Notes under the pieces: model-generated | What the model saw: the letters and a program-made list of their open reading frames with translations, nothing else | What the model was told of the DNA's origin: nothing | Databases searched by the model: none | Shown here: positions 33,711 to 41,800 of the stretch, piece by piece | Numbering within the stretch: the stretch's first letter is position 1 | Layout of the letters: each line of letters opens with the position of its first letter | DNA from: Pararhizobium_B sp963760965 | GTDB taxonomy: Bacteria; Pseudomonadota; Alphaproteobacteria; Rhizobiales; Rhizobiaceae | Assembly (NCBI GenBank): GCA_963760965.1 | Contig: CAVXEW010000009.1 | Location: forward strand, 124,001 to 188,000 | Reading direction: 5' to 3' | DNA: 64,000 nt | Position numbers and translations under genes: made by a program

Positions 33711-34457
33711 TCAGTCGTCGTCCTCGTCGTCCTCTTCTTGCTGCTCCTCGAGCCAGTCTTCCCATTCCTCGCGCTTCTCATCCATGACGTCGGAAACGAC
33801 GTCGAAGAGGTTCTCGTCGACGGCTTCGAGCTGGTCGAGCACGCCGGTCGCCTCCCAGATCGCGTAAAGTTCGACGGAGGTCTTGAGATTGACGATCCAG
33901 GCCGTATCCATCGTGTGCATGGTCGGCATCGGAATGGCCTTGCGGAGGACGTTGAGCGGCGCATCTATCTTGGAGACGTTCGGCCCCCAATCCGGAAAGG
34001 CCTCCTTCGTGATCATGTTCGGGGCGAGCTGGTTGCCGGTCGAGACCACCTTGAGAAGCACGCGTGAAAACGGCCGCAGCACCTCCCGGGCGCTTTCCAT
34101 CCCGTGCTTGATCGCAACCTCGCGCATGATCATGACGAGCCCGCCCGGCGAATTCTCGAAGGGACATCGCGCCGCGCAGGTGTAGCACTGGGCGCAGGAC
34201 CATATCTTTTCCTGCATCGCGTCGTAGATGCCCTCGAGATTTTCGGTCCACAGAAGCTGGACGATTTCGCGCGGGGAATAGTCGTAATAGTGAGCCGACG
34301 GGCAGGTCGCGGTGCAGATACCGCAGTTCAGGCATCCGTGTATCTCGTGATCATAGACCGGATGATTGCGGATATCGTCGAAAATGGCTTCGAGCTCTTC
34401 ACGCGGAACCGGCGTCGTCTCGGATACGGGATCACTGATCTGCGGATGCGCACCCAT
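33711..34457 (-). CDS. hdrC1: sHdrC1, [4Fe-4S] ferredoxin-type subunit
   Basis: 248 aa from the ATG at 34457 (MGAHPQISDPVSETTPV). Two ferredoxin motifs are seen. CLNCGICTATC gives C42, C45, C48 and C52; CAQCYTCAARC gives C88, C91, C94 and C98. The protein ends in a very acidic tail (EEQQEEDDEDDD), an unusual feature that could mediate complex docking. It is 20 bases after dsrE3C. The longer frame upstream through dsrE3C is not used. Confidence 0.94.
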   Translation of the reverse strand: MGAHPQISDPVSETTPVPREELEAIFDDIRNHPVYDHEIHGCLNCGICTATCPSAHYYDYSPREIVQLLWTENLEGIYDAMQEKIWSCAQCYTCAARCPFENSPGGLVMIMREVAIKHGMESAREVLRPFSRVLLKVVSTGNQLAPNMITKEAFPDWGPNVSKIDAPLNVLRKAIPMPTMHTMDTAWIVNLKTSVELYAIWEATGVLDQLEAVDENLFDVVSDVMDEKREEWEDWLEEQQEEDDEDDD

Positions 34458-34477
34458 CTGTTCCTCCCGCAGGGTGC

Positions 34478-34858
34478 TCAGTAGGTGAGCACCTTCGCAT
34501 CGTCGTTTTCCATGATTTCCTCGATCACCTTGGCACCGCCCACGATTCCCTCGCATTCGGGGATCAGATCGTCCTCGGTCATGTCGAACAGATCCAGATT
34601 GGGCGAGCAGCAGTAGAATTTCGCACCGGCCTCGTGGGCGTCCTTGATGAAATCGTAGACGGTTTTCGGCGAGCCCGGCTTGACGACGAGCTTCTCGGCA
34701 ACGCCCTTCTTCATGAGCTGACCCGCCGTGGCGGTGCACACGACTTCCACCTCGTAGTCCATGGCGGCGGCCACCGTAGCCTGGAAGAACGGCGCACCGA
34801 GTTCCTCGCCGTTGCGCGGATCGGTATTCACCATGACGATGATAAGTTTGGTGGCCAC
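34478..34858 (-). CDS. dsrE3C: DsrE3C-type sulfur-transfer protein
   Basis: 126-aa DsrE-family carrier and first gene of the sHdr operon. It starts MATKLIIVMVNTDPRNGEEL. The adjacent active cysteines C83 and C84 in KFYCCSPNLDLF match the DsrE3C type characterised in Hyphomicrobium, which exchanges sulfane sulfur with TusA ahead of the sHdr complex. The ribosome-binding site is good (AGGGAGGAG). It is followed at 20 bases by hdrC1, and a candidate operator lies upstream. Confidence 0.93.
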   Translation of the reverse strand: MATKLIIVMVNTDPRNGEELGAPFFQATVAAAMDYEVEVVCTATAGQLMKKGVAEKLVVKPGSPKTVYDFIKDAHEAGAKFYCCSPNLDLFDMTEDDLIPECEGIVGGAKVIEEIMENDDAKVLTY

Positions 34859-34910
34859 GACAGCAATCTCCTCCCTGGCCGTTCAGAATGTCTCCGGTCC
34901 TCATTCCGGA

Positions 34911-34944
34911 AACAACATATGTCAAAAATGGTACATATTATGAC
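34911..34944 (-). promoter_or_regulatory. AT-rich dyad upstream of the sHdr operon
   Basis: ATATGT (34917-34922) and ACATAT (34933-34938) form an inverted repeat with a 10-base spacer in an A/T-rich island, about 60 bases before dsrE3C. ArsR-type repressors bind such AT-rich dyads, so this is the best candidate operator for the sHdrR-like protein encoded at 25217. A TTGACA on the minus strand overlaps the dyad and could be the -35 element, although no good -10 follows it. Confidence 0.5.
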
Positions 34945-35000
34945 GATGCCGCGCAACAACTTAAATTCACGGCGTGACCGGTCCGGCCGCAGCTGGAATT

Positions 35001-35705
35001 TCAGGACGTCCGCGCCTTCGCCAGTCCGGTCAGACGGCACAGGCCGACCATCAGCGACGTCAACGACTTGGCTATGTCCGCCTGAACCTCGCCGAGAGCC
35101 CGGAGGCTTTCCGCCGTATCCGGTGGCGTGTCCTCGAATTCCATGATGAGGTCTTCCATCATCCCGCGCTTGGCCCCCGGGTGGAAGAGAAAGCCTGCGG
35201 ATCCGGCTCCAACCGTGAAAGCGACCGGCGCGCCGTCGGCATCGGTTGCGACGATTTCCGATCCGCCCGGGAGGACCGGCCTTTCGCGCAGATAGGCCGA
35301 GTAGAAAAACCGCTCCGGCAGCCCGAGAGCGCCCTGCCCTTTCGCTGTTGCGTGCGCATGACCTACGGTGAAGCGAAGGGGCGCCTCGGCGACTCCACCG
35401 CCTGCCGCAACGGCAAGGATCACCGCACCCAGTTCGCAGCCGATGACCGGCAGGTCGGCGGAGAGAAATGCCTTCGCCAGGTTGATTTCCTGCAGCGAAC
35501 TCGGCAGCAGATGGCCGCTGACGAGCCCGTAGGGTCCGCCGCCGAGCAACAGGAGGCCGTCATGGTCCTCTGTCCCGGCAGGCAGGCGACCACCCGGCGC
35601 AAAGGGTCGGCTGTAGGTAAAGCGAACGTTTCTGCCTTCGAAATGGTCCTCCATGAGACCGAGATACTCCGCCTCCGTGTGCTGGACGACGCAAAGCTTC
35701 TTCAT
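35001..35705 (-). CDS. Class I glutamine amidotransferase-like protein
   Basis: 234-aa protein of the class I glutamine amidotransferase (GMP synthase-like) fold. The nucleophile elbow gives C90 in PVIGCELGAVILA. The His and Glu of the triad are plausibly H175 and E184 in FLFHPGAKRGMMEDLI. Genes of this type accompany the dedicated lipoate-assembly genes in several sHdr loci, but their reaction is unsettled. It lies 3 bases downstream of the lipoate ligase gene and 142 bases before the sHdr operon start. Confidence 0.85.
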   Translation of the reverse strand: MKKLCVVQHTEAEYLGLMEDHFEGRNVRFTYSRPFAPGGRLPAGTEDHDGLLLLGGGPYGLVSGHLLPSSLQEINLAKAFLSADLPVIGCELGAVILAVAAGGGVAEAPLRFTVGHAHATAKGQGALGLPERFFYSAYLRERPVLPGGSEIVATDADGAPVAFTVGAGSAGFLFHPGAKRGMMEDLIMEFEDTPPDTAESLRALGEVQADIAKSLTSLMVGLCRLTGLAKARTS

Positions 35706-35708
35706 CGG

Positions 35709-36785
35709 CTAGTCGCCCTGCTCCACTGCGGCCATGATCGCGGCCGCCAGATCGGCGGGGGCAAGTCCGGGCATCTCGACCCTGAAGCGCCCGATCGCCT
35801 CCTCGGCTGCGGTCCGGAGAGCTTCCTCATCGAGCGCGACGCCCTTCAGCGCCCCGGCGACGCTGTCGATACCCTCCGAAGGAAGACAGGTGAAGTCGCC
35901 GGATATCATCAGGTCCGCGACCCTGCCATGGCGCCCGAGAAGGTGCACCCGGACGAGGCCACCGGCCGCCTTGTGGACGCTCTCTGTCAGGTGCGTGCCG
36001 GCAGCGATCTTGACGCCCATTTCGACGAGTTTCCGGCCCTGGGCATGGGTCCATTCGGGATCCGACAGCGTAGTCTCGGCCCTGGATATTGCGGCGCGCT
36101 CTGCCGCGCTGGCCTCACCGATCGTCGGCTCGACCCCGAGGGCTTCGGCGCAGTGCCCGAGGAAATGCGCCACCAGCACGTCGCGCGGTGGCGGCTCGTC
36201 AAGCTCCCGCGCCATCGTCGTCATATAATCGTCGAGACCCTTTCTCAGCTTGTCGCGAAACTTTTCCGACGGCACGCGCAGGCACCGCGCCATGGTCGCG
36301 GTGTCGAAGTCGTACATGAAGCTGCCCACCATCACGGTTGCCTCCGCGATGCTGGCCGCACCCGTTCCGCCGATCTTTCTGCCCTTGACCTGTATGTCGT
36401 TGATCGGGCGGTAGGCCGCATCGATGCCGAAGTCCCGGTAGGTGCGCACGACCGGTTCGATGAAAAGGGGATAAAGGTTCCGCGCAAACCGGGGCGCCTT
36501 GCCGTGCGGATAGACGAAATGCGTGAAAAGCTGGTTCCGGTCGAGGTAGACGGCGCCACCGCCCACGTGCCGGCGGTAGATCGGCAGGCCCGCGGCGCGG
36601 CAGAAGTCCTCGTCGACCTCCCGGCCGATCTCCTGGTGCATGCCGACGCAGACATACGGCGTTTGCGGGCTCGATAAGAGCAGGAGCGGATCGCTTTCCG
36701 CAGTCACGGTCTCGGCCATGCCGTGATAGAGCGCCTGGCTGGTCAGCGCGGAAACTGTCCCGAAATCGATCACCCGCAACCTCAT
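35709..36785 (-). CDS. slpl(AB): Lipoate--protein ligase, sLpl(AB) type
   Basis: 358-aa ligase of the LplA/BirA/LipB fold. RRHVGGGAVYLDRNQL (from residue 71) is the lipoyl-AMP-binding block. NDIQVKGRKIGGTGAAS contains the catalytic lysine K137. A C-terminal accessory region follows, as in sLpl(AB). In sHdr bacteria this enzyme attaches octanoate or lipoate to LbpA, separate from general lipoylation. The radical-SAM partners LipS1 and LipS2 and the LipT oxidoreductase usually linked to it are not in this window. A promoter candidate lies 40-70 bases upstream. Confidence 0.92.
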   Translation of the reverse strand: MRLRVIDFGTVSALTSQALYHGMAETVTAESDPLLLLSSPQTPYVCVGMHQEIGREVDEDFCRAAGLPIYRRHVGGGAVYLDRNQLFTHFVYPHGKAPRFARNLYPLFIEPVVRTYRDFGIDAAYRPINDIQVKGRKIGGTGAASIAEATVMVGSFMYDFDTATMARCLRVPSEKFRDKLRKGLDDYMTTMARELDEPPPRDVLVAHFLGHCAEALGVEPTIGEASAAERAAISRAETTLSDPEWTHAQGRKLVEMGVKIAAGTHLTESVHKAAGGLVRVHLLGRHGRVADLMISGDFTCLPSEGIDSVAGALKGVALDEEALRTAAEEAIGRFRVEMPGLAPADLAAAIMAAVEQGD

Positions 36786-36824
36786 GCCGGATCCTCCCTC
36801 ACGATTTCCGCCAATGCACTCGTA

Positions 36825-36853
36825 TATATGCCATCTTCGGCATGTTTTTCCAA
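36825..36853 (-). promoter_or_regulatory. Candidate promoter of slpl(AB), overlapping a small hairpin
   Basis: On the minus strand TTGGAA and CATATA are separated by 17 bases and would start transcription about 33 bases before slpl(AB). The spacer contains ATGCC-N6-GGCAT. On the plus strand this hairpin is followed by GTTTTT and could be a weak terminator. Confidence 0.45.
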
Positions 36854-36856
36854 CGC

Positions 36857-37378
36857 CTATGCGCCCGGCGAAGCTTCGCTATCGAGGCCCGGCAGGAGCG
36901 ACACCTCCCGGACGACCCGATCCGCCACGTCATCGACTGCTGCTGCGACTGCAGGACTGAGGCCGGCACCATAGCCGAAGCTGTTTCCCTCGACCGCATA
37001 GACGATCACACGCCCCGGCAGGGTGCCCAGCGCGCGGGCGAGCGCGAATGCTTCGGGCAATCCGAAGGCGTGGCTGGAGACGAAGACCAAATCGCCGGGG
37101 AGCGTCTCGTCCGTAAGGTCGATCCGGTGGATCGCCCCCGCCCGCGCGCCTCTCGCCGCGTCGACGCAGATTGCAACGTCGCAACCTTCGAAGGCGTCGA
37201 TCAGCGCAAGCATGTCTCCGCTTCTCGCCTGCAGGCCGACCGGCGACGGCAGTCGCCCGGCAAGCGCATTCACGACCGCGGCGCCTACCCCGTCGTCTCC
37301 GCGGTCGGGGTTGCCGATCCCGAAGACGGCAACCGATGTTCCCGGACAATCGCCTGCCGGCGGCCGTGGGATCCCCAT
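36857..37378 (-). CDS. Hydrogenase maturation protease (peptidase M52 family)
   Basis: 173-aa nickel-sensing endopeptidase-type protein. The family opening VAVFGIGNPDRGDDGVGAAV carries the first acidic nickel ligand, and CVDAARGARAGAIH and SSHAFGLPEAFALA (His ligand) follow. It is cotranscribed with hypE, starting 1 base after its stop. A second M52 protease (43374-43886) lies next to the structural genes, so this window has two. This one is the more divergent and is closest to the type that accompanies soluble or HypE-linked hydrogenases. Its target is uncertain. Confidence 0.88.
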   Translation of the reverse strand: MGIPRPPAGDCPGTSVAVFGIGNPDRGDDGVGAAVVNALAGRLPSPVGLQARSGDMLALIDAFEGCDVAICVDAARGARAGAIHRIDLTDETLPGDLVFVSSHAFGLPEAFALARALGTLPGRVIVYAVEGNSFGYGAGLSPAVAAAVDDVADRVVREVSLLPGLDSEASPGA

Positions 37379-37379
37379 C

Positions 37380-38390
37380 TCAGCAGATCCTCGGCAGCGG
37401 ATCGTCTTCCAGTTCCTCGATCACCCGGCTGCCCCCGATCTCTGTCTGCAGGACGAGCGAACCGTTGCCTTCGGCCACCGTGCCCGCGATGCTCGCGTCC
37501 ACGCCTTGCGGCAACGCCCTCCACGCATCGAGTGCCGCTTGCGCTGCATCGGCCGCGACGACCGCCACGACTCGTCCTTCGCAGGCGAGAAAGTACGGAT
37601 CGTATCCAAGCATCGAGCAGACCGACCGCACCGGGTCGCGAACGGGAACGTCCGTCTCGGACAGCCGGATGTCGAGCCCGGTCGCCGACGCGATCTCGTG
37701 GCATACTGTCGCCAGCCCGCCGCGTGTCGGATCTCTCATGAAGCGAACTCCGGCAAGGCCAACGATGGCCGCGGTCAGGGGCGTGACGGCGGCGCAGTCG
37801 GATTTCACGTCACCGCTCAGGTCGAAGTCCTCCCGGGCCAGCATCACGGCGATGCCGTGGTCACCGACGGGTCCGGAAACGACGACCCGGTCTCCCGCTC
37901 GGATACGGTCAAGCCCGAGCGAGGTTCCGGCATTCCGGTATCCGATGCCGGTCGTTGCGAGGTAGAGCCCGCCGCCCTGCCCACGCGGCACGACCTTCGT
38001 ATCGCCCGCGATTACCTTCACTCCCGCCACCGAGGCCGTCGCCGCAAGGCTTGAGACGATGCGGTCGAGCTGCGCGATGGGCAGCCCCTCCTCGATGATG
38101 GCGTTCAGCGTGAGATAGAGCGGCACCGCACCGGCGACTGCCAGGTCGTTGACAGTGCCGTTGACGGCCAGCGAGCCGATGTCTCCACCGGGGAACTCGA
38201 GCGGCTGGACCGTGAAGCCGTCGGTGGTGATCATCGGAACGCGACCTGCCGGGAGGTCGAACGCCGCTGCATCGGCGCGCGGATCGAGCTCGTCATTGCC
38301 GAGACGGCGAACGAAGATGTCCTCGATGAGGGCGCGCATGAAGCGGCCGCCGTTGCCGTGCGCGAGGGATACGTGACGGGCGTCATTCAT
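37380..38390 (-). CDS. hypE: Hydrogenase maturation protein HypE
   Basis: 336-aa ATP-dependent dehydratase that converts the HypF-donated thiocarboxamide on its C-terminal cysteine to thiocyanate, the cyanide source for the NiFe centre. Evidence is the start LAHGNGGRFMRALIEDIF, the PurM-like ATP-binding body (MITTDGFTV, VIAGDTKVV, GDRVVVSGPVGDHGIAV, RDPTRGGLATVCHEIA) and the invariant C-terminal cysteine in PRIC. The start overlaps the hypF stop as ATGA. Confidence 0.96.
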   Translation of the reverse strand: MNDARHVSLAHGNGGRFMRALIEDIFVRRLGNDELDPRADAAAFDLPAGRVPMITTDGFTVQPLEFPGGDIGSLAVNGTVNDLAVAGAVPLYLTLNAIIEEGLPIAQLDRIVSSLAATASVAGVKVIAGDTKVVPRGQGGGLYLATTGIGYRNAGTSLGLDRIRAGDRVVVSGPVGDHGIAVMLAREDFDLSGDVKSDCAAVTPLTAAIVGLAGVRFMRDPTRGGLATVCHEIASATGLDIRLSETDVPVRDPVRSVCSMLGYDPYFLACEGRVVAVVAADAAQAALDAWRALPQGVDASIAGTVAEGNGSLVLQTEIGGSRVIEELEDDPLPRIC

Positions 38391-40669
38391 CGGATACTCC
38401 TGGTTGCCGGACCGGCGATGCTTCCCGCGGCCTGCGCCTCGACAAGCTGCCCCAGCGAAAGTCCGCCGTCGTTGGCCGGCGCCAGACGAGGTACGAGGAC
38501 CGGCATGCCGACCGGCGCGAGCCGTGCCATGATGCTTTCGACAAGGCGCCGGTTCTGGAACACCCCCCCGGTGAGCCCGACCGCATCGACCGGTGCTGCG
38601 GCCATGACGGCTGCGACCTGCGCCGCAAGCGCCGCGGCGAGGCTTTCGTGAAAAATCGCCGCACGCTCCGGTATCGGGCGTCGTTCGTCGGCAAGCGGAT
38701 CGAGGAGAGGCGCCCAGTCGAAGCGGACGACGTCGTCGGCACCCTTCTCGAGCGGCAGTTCGATCCAGGCTGCTTCATCGCCTGCGGCCGCTTCGAGCGC
38801 CATCGCTCCCTGCCCTTCGAAGCTGGTCCGTTCGCATCCGAGGACCAGCGCGGCTGCGGCATCGAACAGTCGTCCGGCGGAGGATGTCTCGGCGCTCGCG
38901 AGGCCCCGGTCCCAGGCCCGGGCAACGAGCCCTTCCCTGTCGGCACGCGGACAATGCCGCCGGCCGGCTTGCCACATCAGTCCCGCCGCGGAACGCCACG
39001 GCTCGCGCGCCACCATGTCCCCGCCTGTCACCCTGAACGGCCGCACGCCGGCAACGCGGCGCCAGCAGCCGGGCCTTCCGGCAAACCCCTCGCCACCCCA
39101 AAGACTGCCGTCGCTGCCGTAGCCGACGCCGTCCCAGGCGAAGACGAGCCAGTTCTCGATCCCGGGATGCTCCACGGCAAGCCCGGAGGAGTGGGCACGG
39201 TGGTGCTGAACCCTCGCCACAGGCAATCCGCTGCGCTCCGCCCAGCGGGTCGACGCATAATTGGGATGCGCATCGCAGGCGATCCGCGCCGCGGCGACGC
39301 CATAGAGGGCCTGCAGGTCGTCGATCACCCGTTCGAAGATCGCGCGGCTTATCGGGCTGTCGAGGTCCCCGACGTGGGGCGAAACAACCGCGCGACGGCC
39401 CCATCCGAGCGCGACGGTCGTCTTCTGGTGACCCCCGACGGCAAGCGTGGGTTCCTCGAACGCGAACGGAAGATCGATCTCGAGCGGCGCATTGCCCCGG
39501 CCGAGGCGCAGGGGGCTCGCCGCACCGCCGATGATGCGCACGACAGGATCGTCGGCCGGCCGCAGAACAGGCCGGTCGTGGTCCAGGAAAGCGTCGGCTA
39601 CGGCCCGAAGCCTTTCGAATGCCTCCTGGTTGTCGAAGACCACCGGCTCACCGCTTGCATTGCCGGAAGTCGCGACCAGTGGCCCTCCGAAACCCTCGAG
39701 CAACAGGAAATGGAGTGGCGCGTAGGGCAGGAAAACGCCGAGCTCGTTGAGACCGGGGGCCAGCGCCGAGCTCAGGGGGAACGGCTCCTGTTTCGCGGCG
39801 AGGACAATGGGTCGTTCCGGCGAGCGCAGGGCCGCTTCCTCGCCCGTTCCGAGACGCACCGCATGGCGCACGGCTGCCAGCCCGTCCGGGCCGTCGAGCG
39901 GAAACATGACCGCAAGCGGCTTGTCCGGTCGCTTCTTCCGGGCACGCAGCCGGCCAACCGCCGCGTCGTCCGTCGGATCGCACATGAGGTGGTATCCGCC
40001 CACGCCCTTCACCGCGACGATCGCGCCCGCCTTCAACCTGGCGATCGCCAGCGACAGCGCGTCGCCTCGCCGGTTCGACCCGCTCGCCTCGCGGAGAGAG
40101 AGAACCGGCCCGCATTGCGGACACGCAAGAGGCTCGGCGTGGAAGCGGCGGTCGCCGGGGTCCTCGTACTCGCGCCGGCATTCCGTGCAGAGCCCGAAGC
40201 CGGCCATGCTCGTCAGCGGCCGGTCGTAGGGAAGCGCCGAAATGATGGTGTAGCGCGGCCCGCACTGCGTGCAGTTGGTGAAGGCGTATCGGTAGCGTCG
40301 CGCGGCCGGATCGCCCAACTCGGCGAGACAGTCGTCGCAGCAGAACAGGTCCGGAGGCAAATGATTGTCAGGAATGCCGCCAGCCTCGCTCTCGATGATC
40401 GCGAAAGCGCCGAAGCCCTCCTCCGGCACGGTGCGCGACTGCGCCAGACACGGCCGGGAAAGCGGCGGCGCCTCCGCGATCAACGCGGCTTCGAAGCCCG
40501 CGAGCGCTGCCTCCAAGCCCTCGGCATGGATTTCGACCCGGCCGGCCCCGTTCCGCACCCACCCGCGGAGCCCGTGCGAAGCCGCCTGGCGAAGGACGAA
40601 AGGCCTGAAGCCTACGCCCTGGACACGCCCCGCCAGGACCAACCGCCGGGCCTGTCTCGGTTCTGCCAT
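38387..40669 (-). CDS. hypF: Carbamoyltransferase HypF
   Basis: 760-aa enzyme that uses carbamoyl phosphate and ATP to carbamoylate the HypE cysteine. Domains in order are an acylphosphatase domain (GRVQGVGFRPFVLR near residue 13), two zinc-finger-type segments (CCDDCLAEL, NCTQCGP; CTECRREY, LACPQCGP), a YrdC-like domain (GAIVAVKGVGGYHLMCD) and a Kae1-like carbamoyltransferase domain with VQHHRAHSSGLAVEH. Length is normal for the family. It lies 1 base from hypD. Confidence 0.97.
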   Translation of the reverse strand: MAEPRQARRLVLAGRVQGVGFRPFVLRQAASHGLRGWVRNGAGRVEIHAEGLEAALAGFEAALIAEAPPLSRPCLAQSRTVPEEGFGAFAIIESEAGGIPDNHLPPDLFCCDDCLAELGDPAARRYRYAFTNCTQCGPRYTIISALPYDRPLTSMAGFGLCTECRREYEDPGDRRFHAEPLACPQCGPVLSLREASGSNRRGDALSLAIARLKAGAIVAVKGVGGYHLMCDPTDDAAVGRLRARKKRPDKPLAVMFPLDGPDGLAAVRHAVRLGTGEEAALRSPERPIVLAAKQEPFPLSSALAPGLNELGVFLPYAPLHFLLLEGFGGPLVATSGNASGEPVVFDNQEAFERLRAVADAFLDHDRPVLRPADDPVVRIIGGAASPLRLGRGNAPLEIDLPFAFEEPTLAVGGHQKTTVALGWGRRAVVSPHVGDLDSPISRAIFERVIDDLQALYGVAAARIACDAHPNYASTRWAERSGLPVARVQHHRAHSSGLAVEHPGIENWLVFAWDGVGYGSDGSLWGGEGFAGRPGCWRRVAGVRPFRVTGGDMVAREPWRSAAGLMWQAGRRHCPRADREGLVARAWDRGLASAETSSAGRLFDAAAALVLGCERTSFEGQGAMALEAAAGDEAAWIELPLEKGADDVVRFDWAPLLDPLADERRPIPERAAIFHESLAAALAAQVAAVMAAAPVDAVGLTGGVFQNRRLVESIMARLAPVGMPVLVPRLAPANDGGLSLGQLVEAQAAGSIAGPATRSIR

Positions 40670-40670
40670 G

Positions 40671-41792
40671 TCAGCGGGAACCGCCGGTCACATGCCCGGC
40701 AGGCGCTTCGGCGCGTACGCCGGAAGACCACCAGATACGGCAGGCGCCCTCGTCCGAGACCATGCAGGGCCCGATGGGGTTGCGCGGCGTGCATGCCTTG
40801 CCGAAGAGAGCGCACTGGCTTGGGTAGATCTTGCCGAGGACGACGCGTGCGCAGTCGCAGCCGGGCGGCATCTCGCCCATGCGCTTGCGGGCCTCTCCCG
40901 GATCGATCCCGAAGCGCGCCACCGCATCGTGCGCCGCCAGCTCCGGCTTGATGGCGAAGCCGGAGAGCGGGATCGTGCCGATGCCGCGCCACGTCGCATC
41001 CACGACGTCGAGCGTCTGCCCGAGCAGGCGTCGCGCCGTCGGGTTGCCGCCCGCCCGGGCGACGTTCGCATAGCAATTGTCGAGGAAGGGCCGGCCCTCC
41101 AGGTTCTGCCGCAGGACGGAATAGAGCGCAGCGAGAAGGCTCGGCGTCTCGAAGCCGGACACCGCGGCCGGAATGCCGTGTTCCTCCGGTACGAAACTCC
41201 ATTCCTCGGGCCCCATGATCGCCGAGACGTGGCCGGGCGCAACGAGTGCGTCGAAGCCGGGCGTCTCGCTGTCGAGCAGCATGGCCACGGCGGGCCACGT
41301 CAGTCGACCCGAAAGCAGCAGCGTCAGATTATGCGGGACACCTTCCGCCAGAAGACCTGCAACCGGAGCCGTCGTCGTCTCGAAGCCGGCGGCAAAGAAG
41401 ACCACCTGCCGGTTCGGATTGTCCGTTGCGATCCGCCGCGCTTCCATCGGGGAGGCCACCGGGCGAACATCAGCACCGGCCGCGCGCGCCTGTTCCAGCG
41501 TGCGCGGCTCGCTTTTCGGCGCATTGCACGGCACGCGCAGCATGTCGCCGAAGGCCACCAGGATGACGTCGGGCCGATTTGCCAGTCGAACCGCAGAGTA
41601 GATATCTTCCTCCGGGCACACGCAGACCGGACACCCCGGCCCGGGGATGAGCTCGATTTCCGGTGGCAGCGCGCCGCGCAGCCCGGCCATCGAGATTGAG
41701 CGTTCGTGGCCGCCACAGACGTTCATGACCCGCACCCTGCCCTCCAGCGGCAACGCGCGGATCCGTTCGAGCCAGGTCCTTGCTTCCGTCAT
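40671..41792 (-). CDS. hypD: Hydrogenase maturation protein HypD
   Basis: 373-aa iron-sulfur scaffold where the Fe(CN)2CO group is built with HypC. It starts MTEARTWLERIRALPLEGRV at 41792, 8 bases after hypB; a longer frame is an artefact. Conserved motifs are NVCGGHE, GPGCPVCVCPEEDI, FAAGFETTTAP, VPGCDC-like PPGCDCARVVLGKIYPSQC and NPIGPCMVSDEGACRIWW, including the [4Fe-4S] ligands. Confidence 0.97.
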   Translation of the reverse strand: MTEARTWLERIRALPLEGRVRVMNVCGGHERSISMAGLRGALPPEIELIPGPGCPVCVCPEEDIYSAVRLANRPDVILVAFGDMLRVPCNAPKSEPRTLEQARAAGADVRPVASPMEARRIATDNPNRQVVFFAAGFETTTAPVAGLLAEGVPHNLTLLLSGRLTWPAVAMLLDSETPGFDALVAPGHVSAIMGPEEWSFVPEEHGIPAAVSGFETPSLLAALYSVLRQNLEGRPFLDNCYANVARAGGNPTARRLLGQTLDVVDATWRGIGTIPLSGFAIKPELAAHDAVARFGIDPGEARKRMGEMPPGCDCARVVLGKIYPSQCALFGKACTPRNPIGPCMVSDEGACRIWWSSGVRAEAPAGHVTGGSR

Positions 41793-41800
41793 CGCATGCG

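Noticed and set aside
38648..40951. A 767-codon open frame opposite hypF
   Set aside because: The translation has no domain or motif and is the mirror of HypF, whose domains are all intact.
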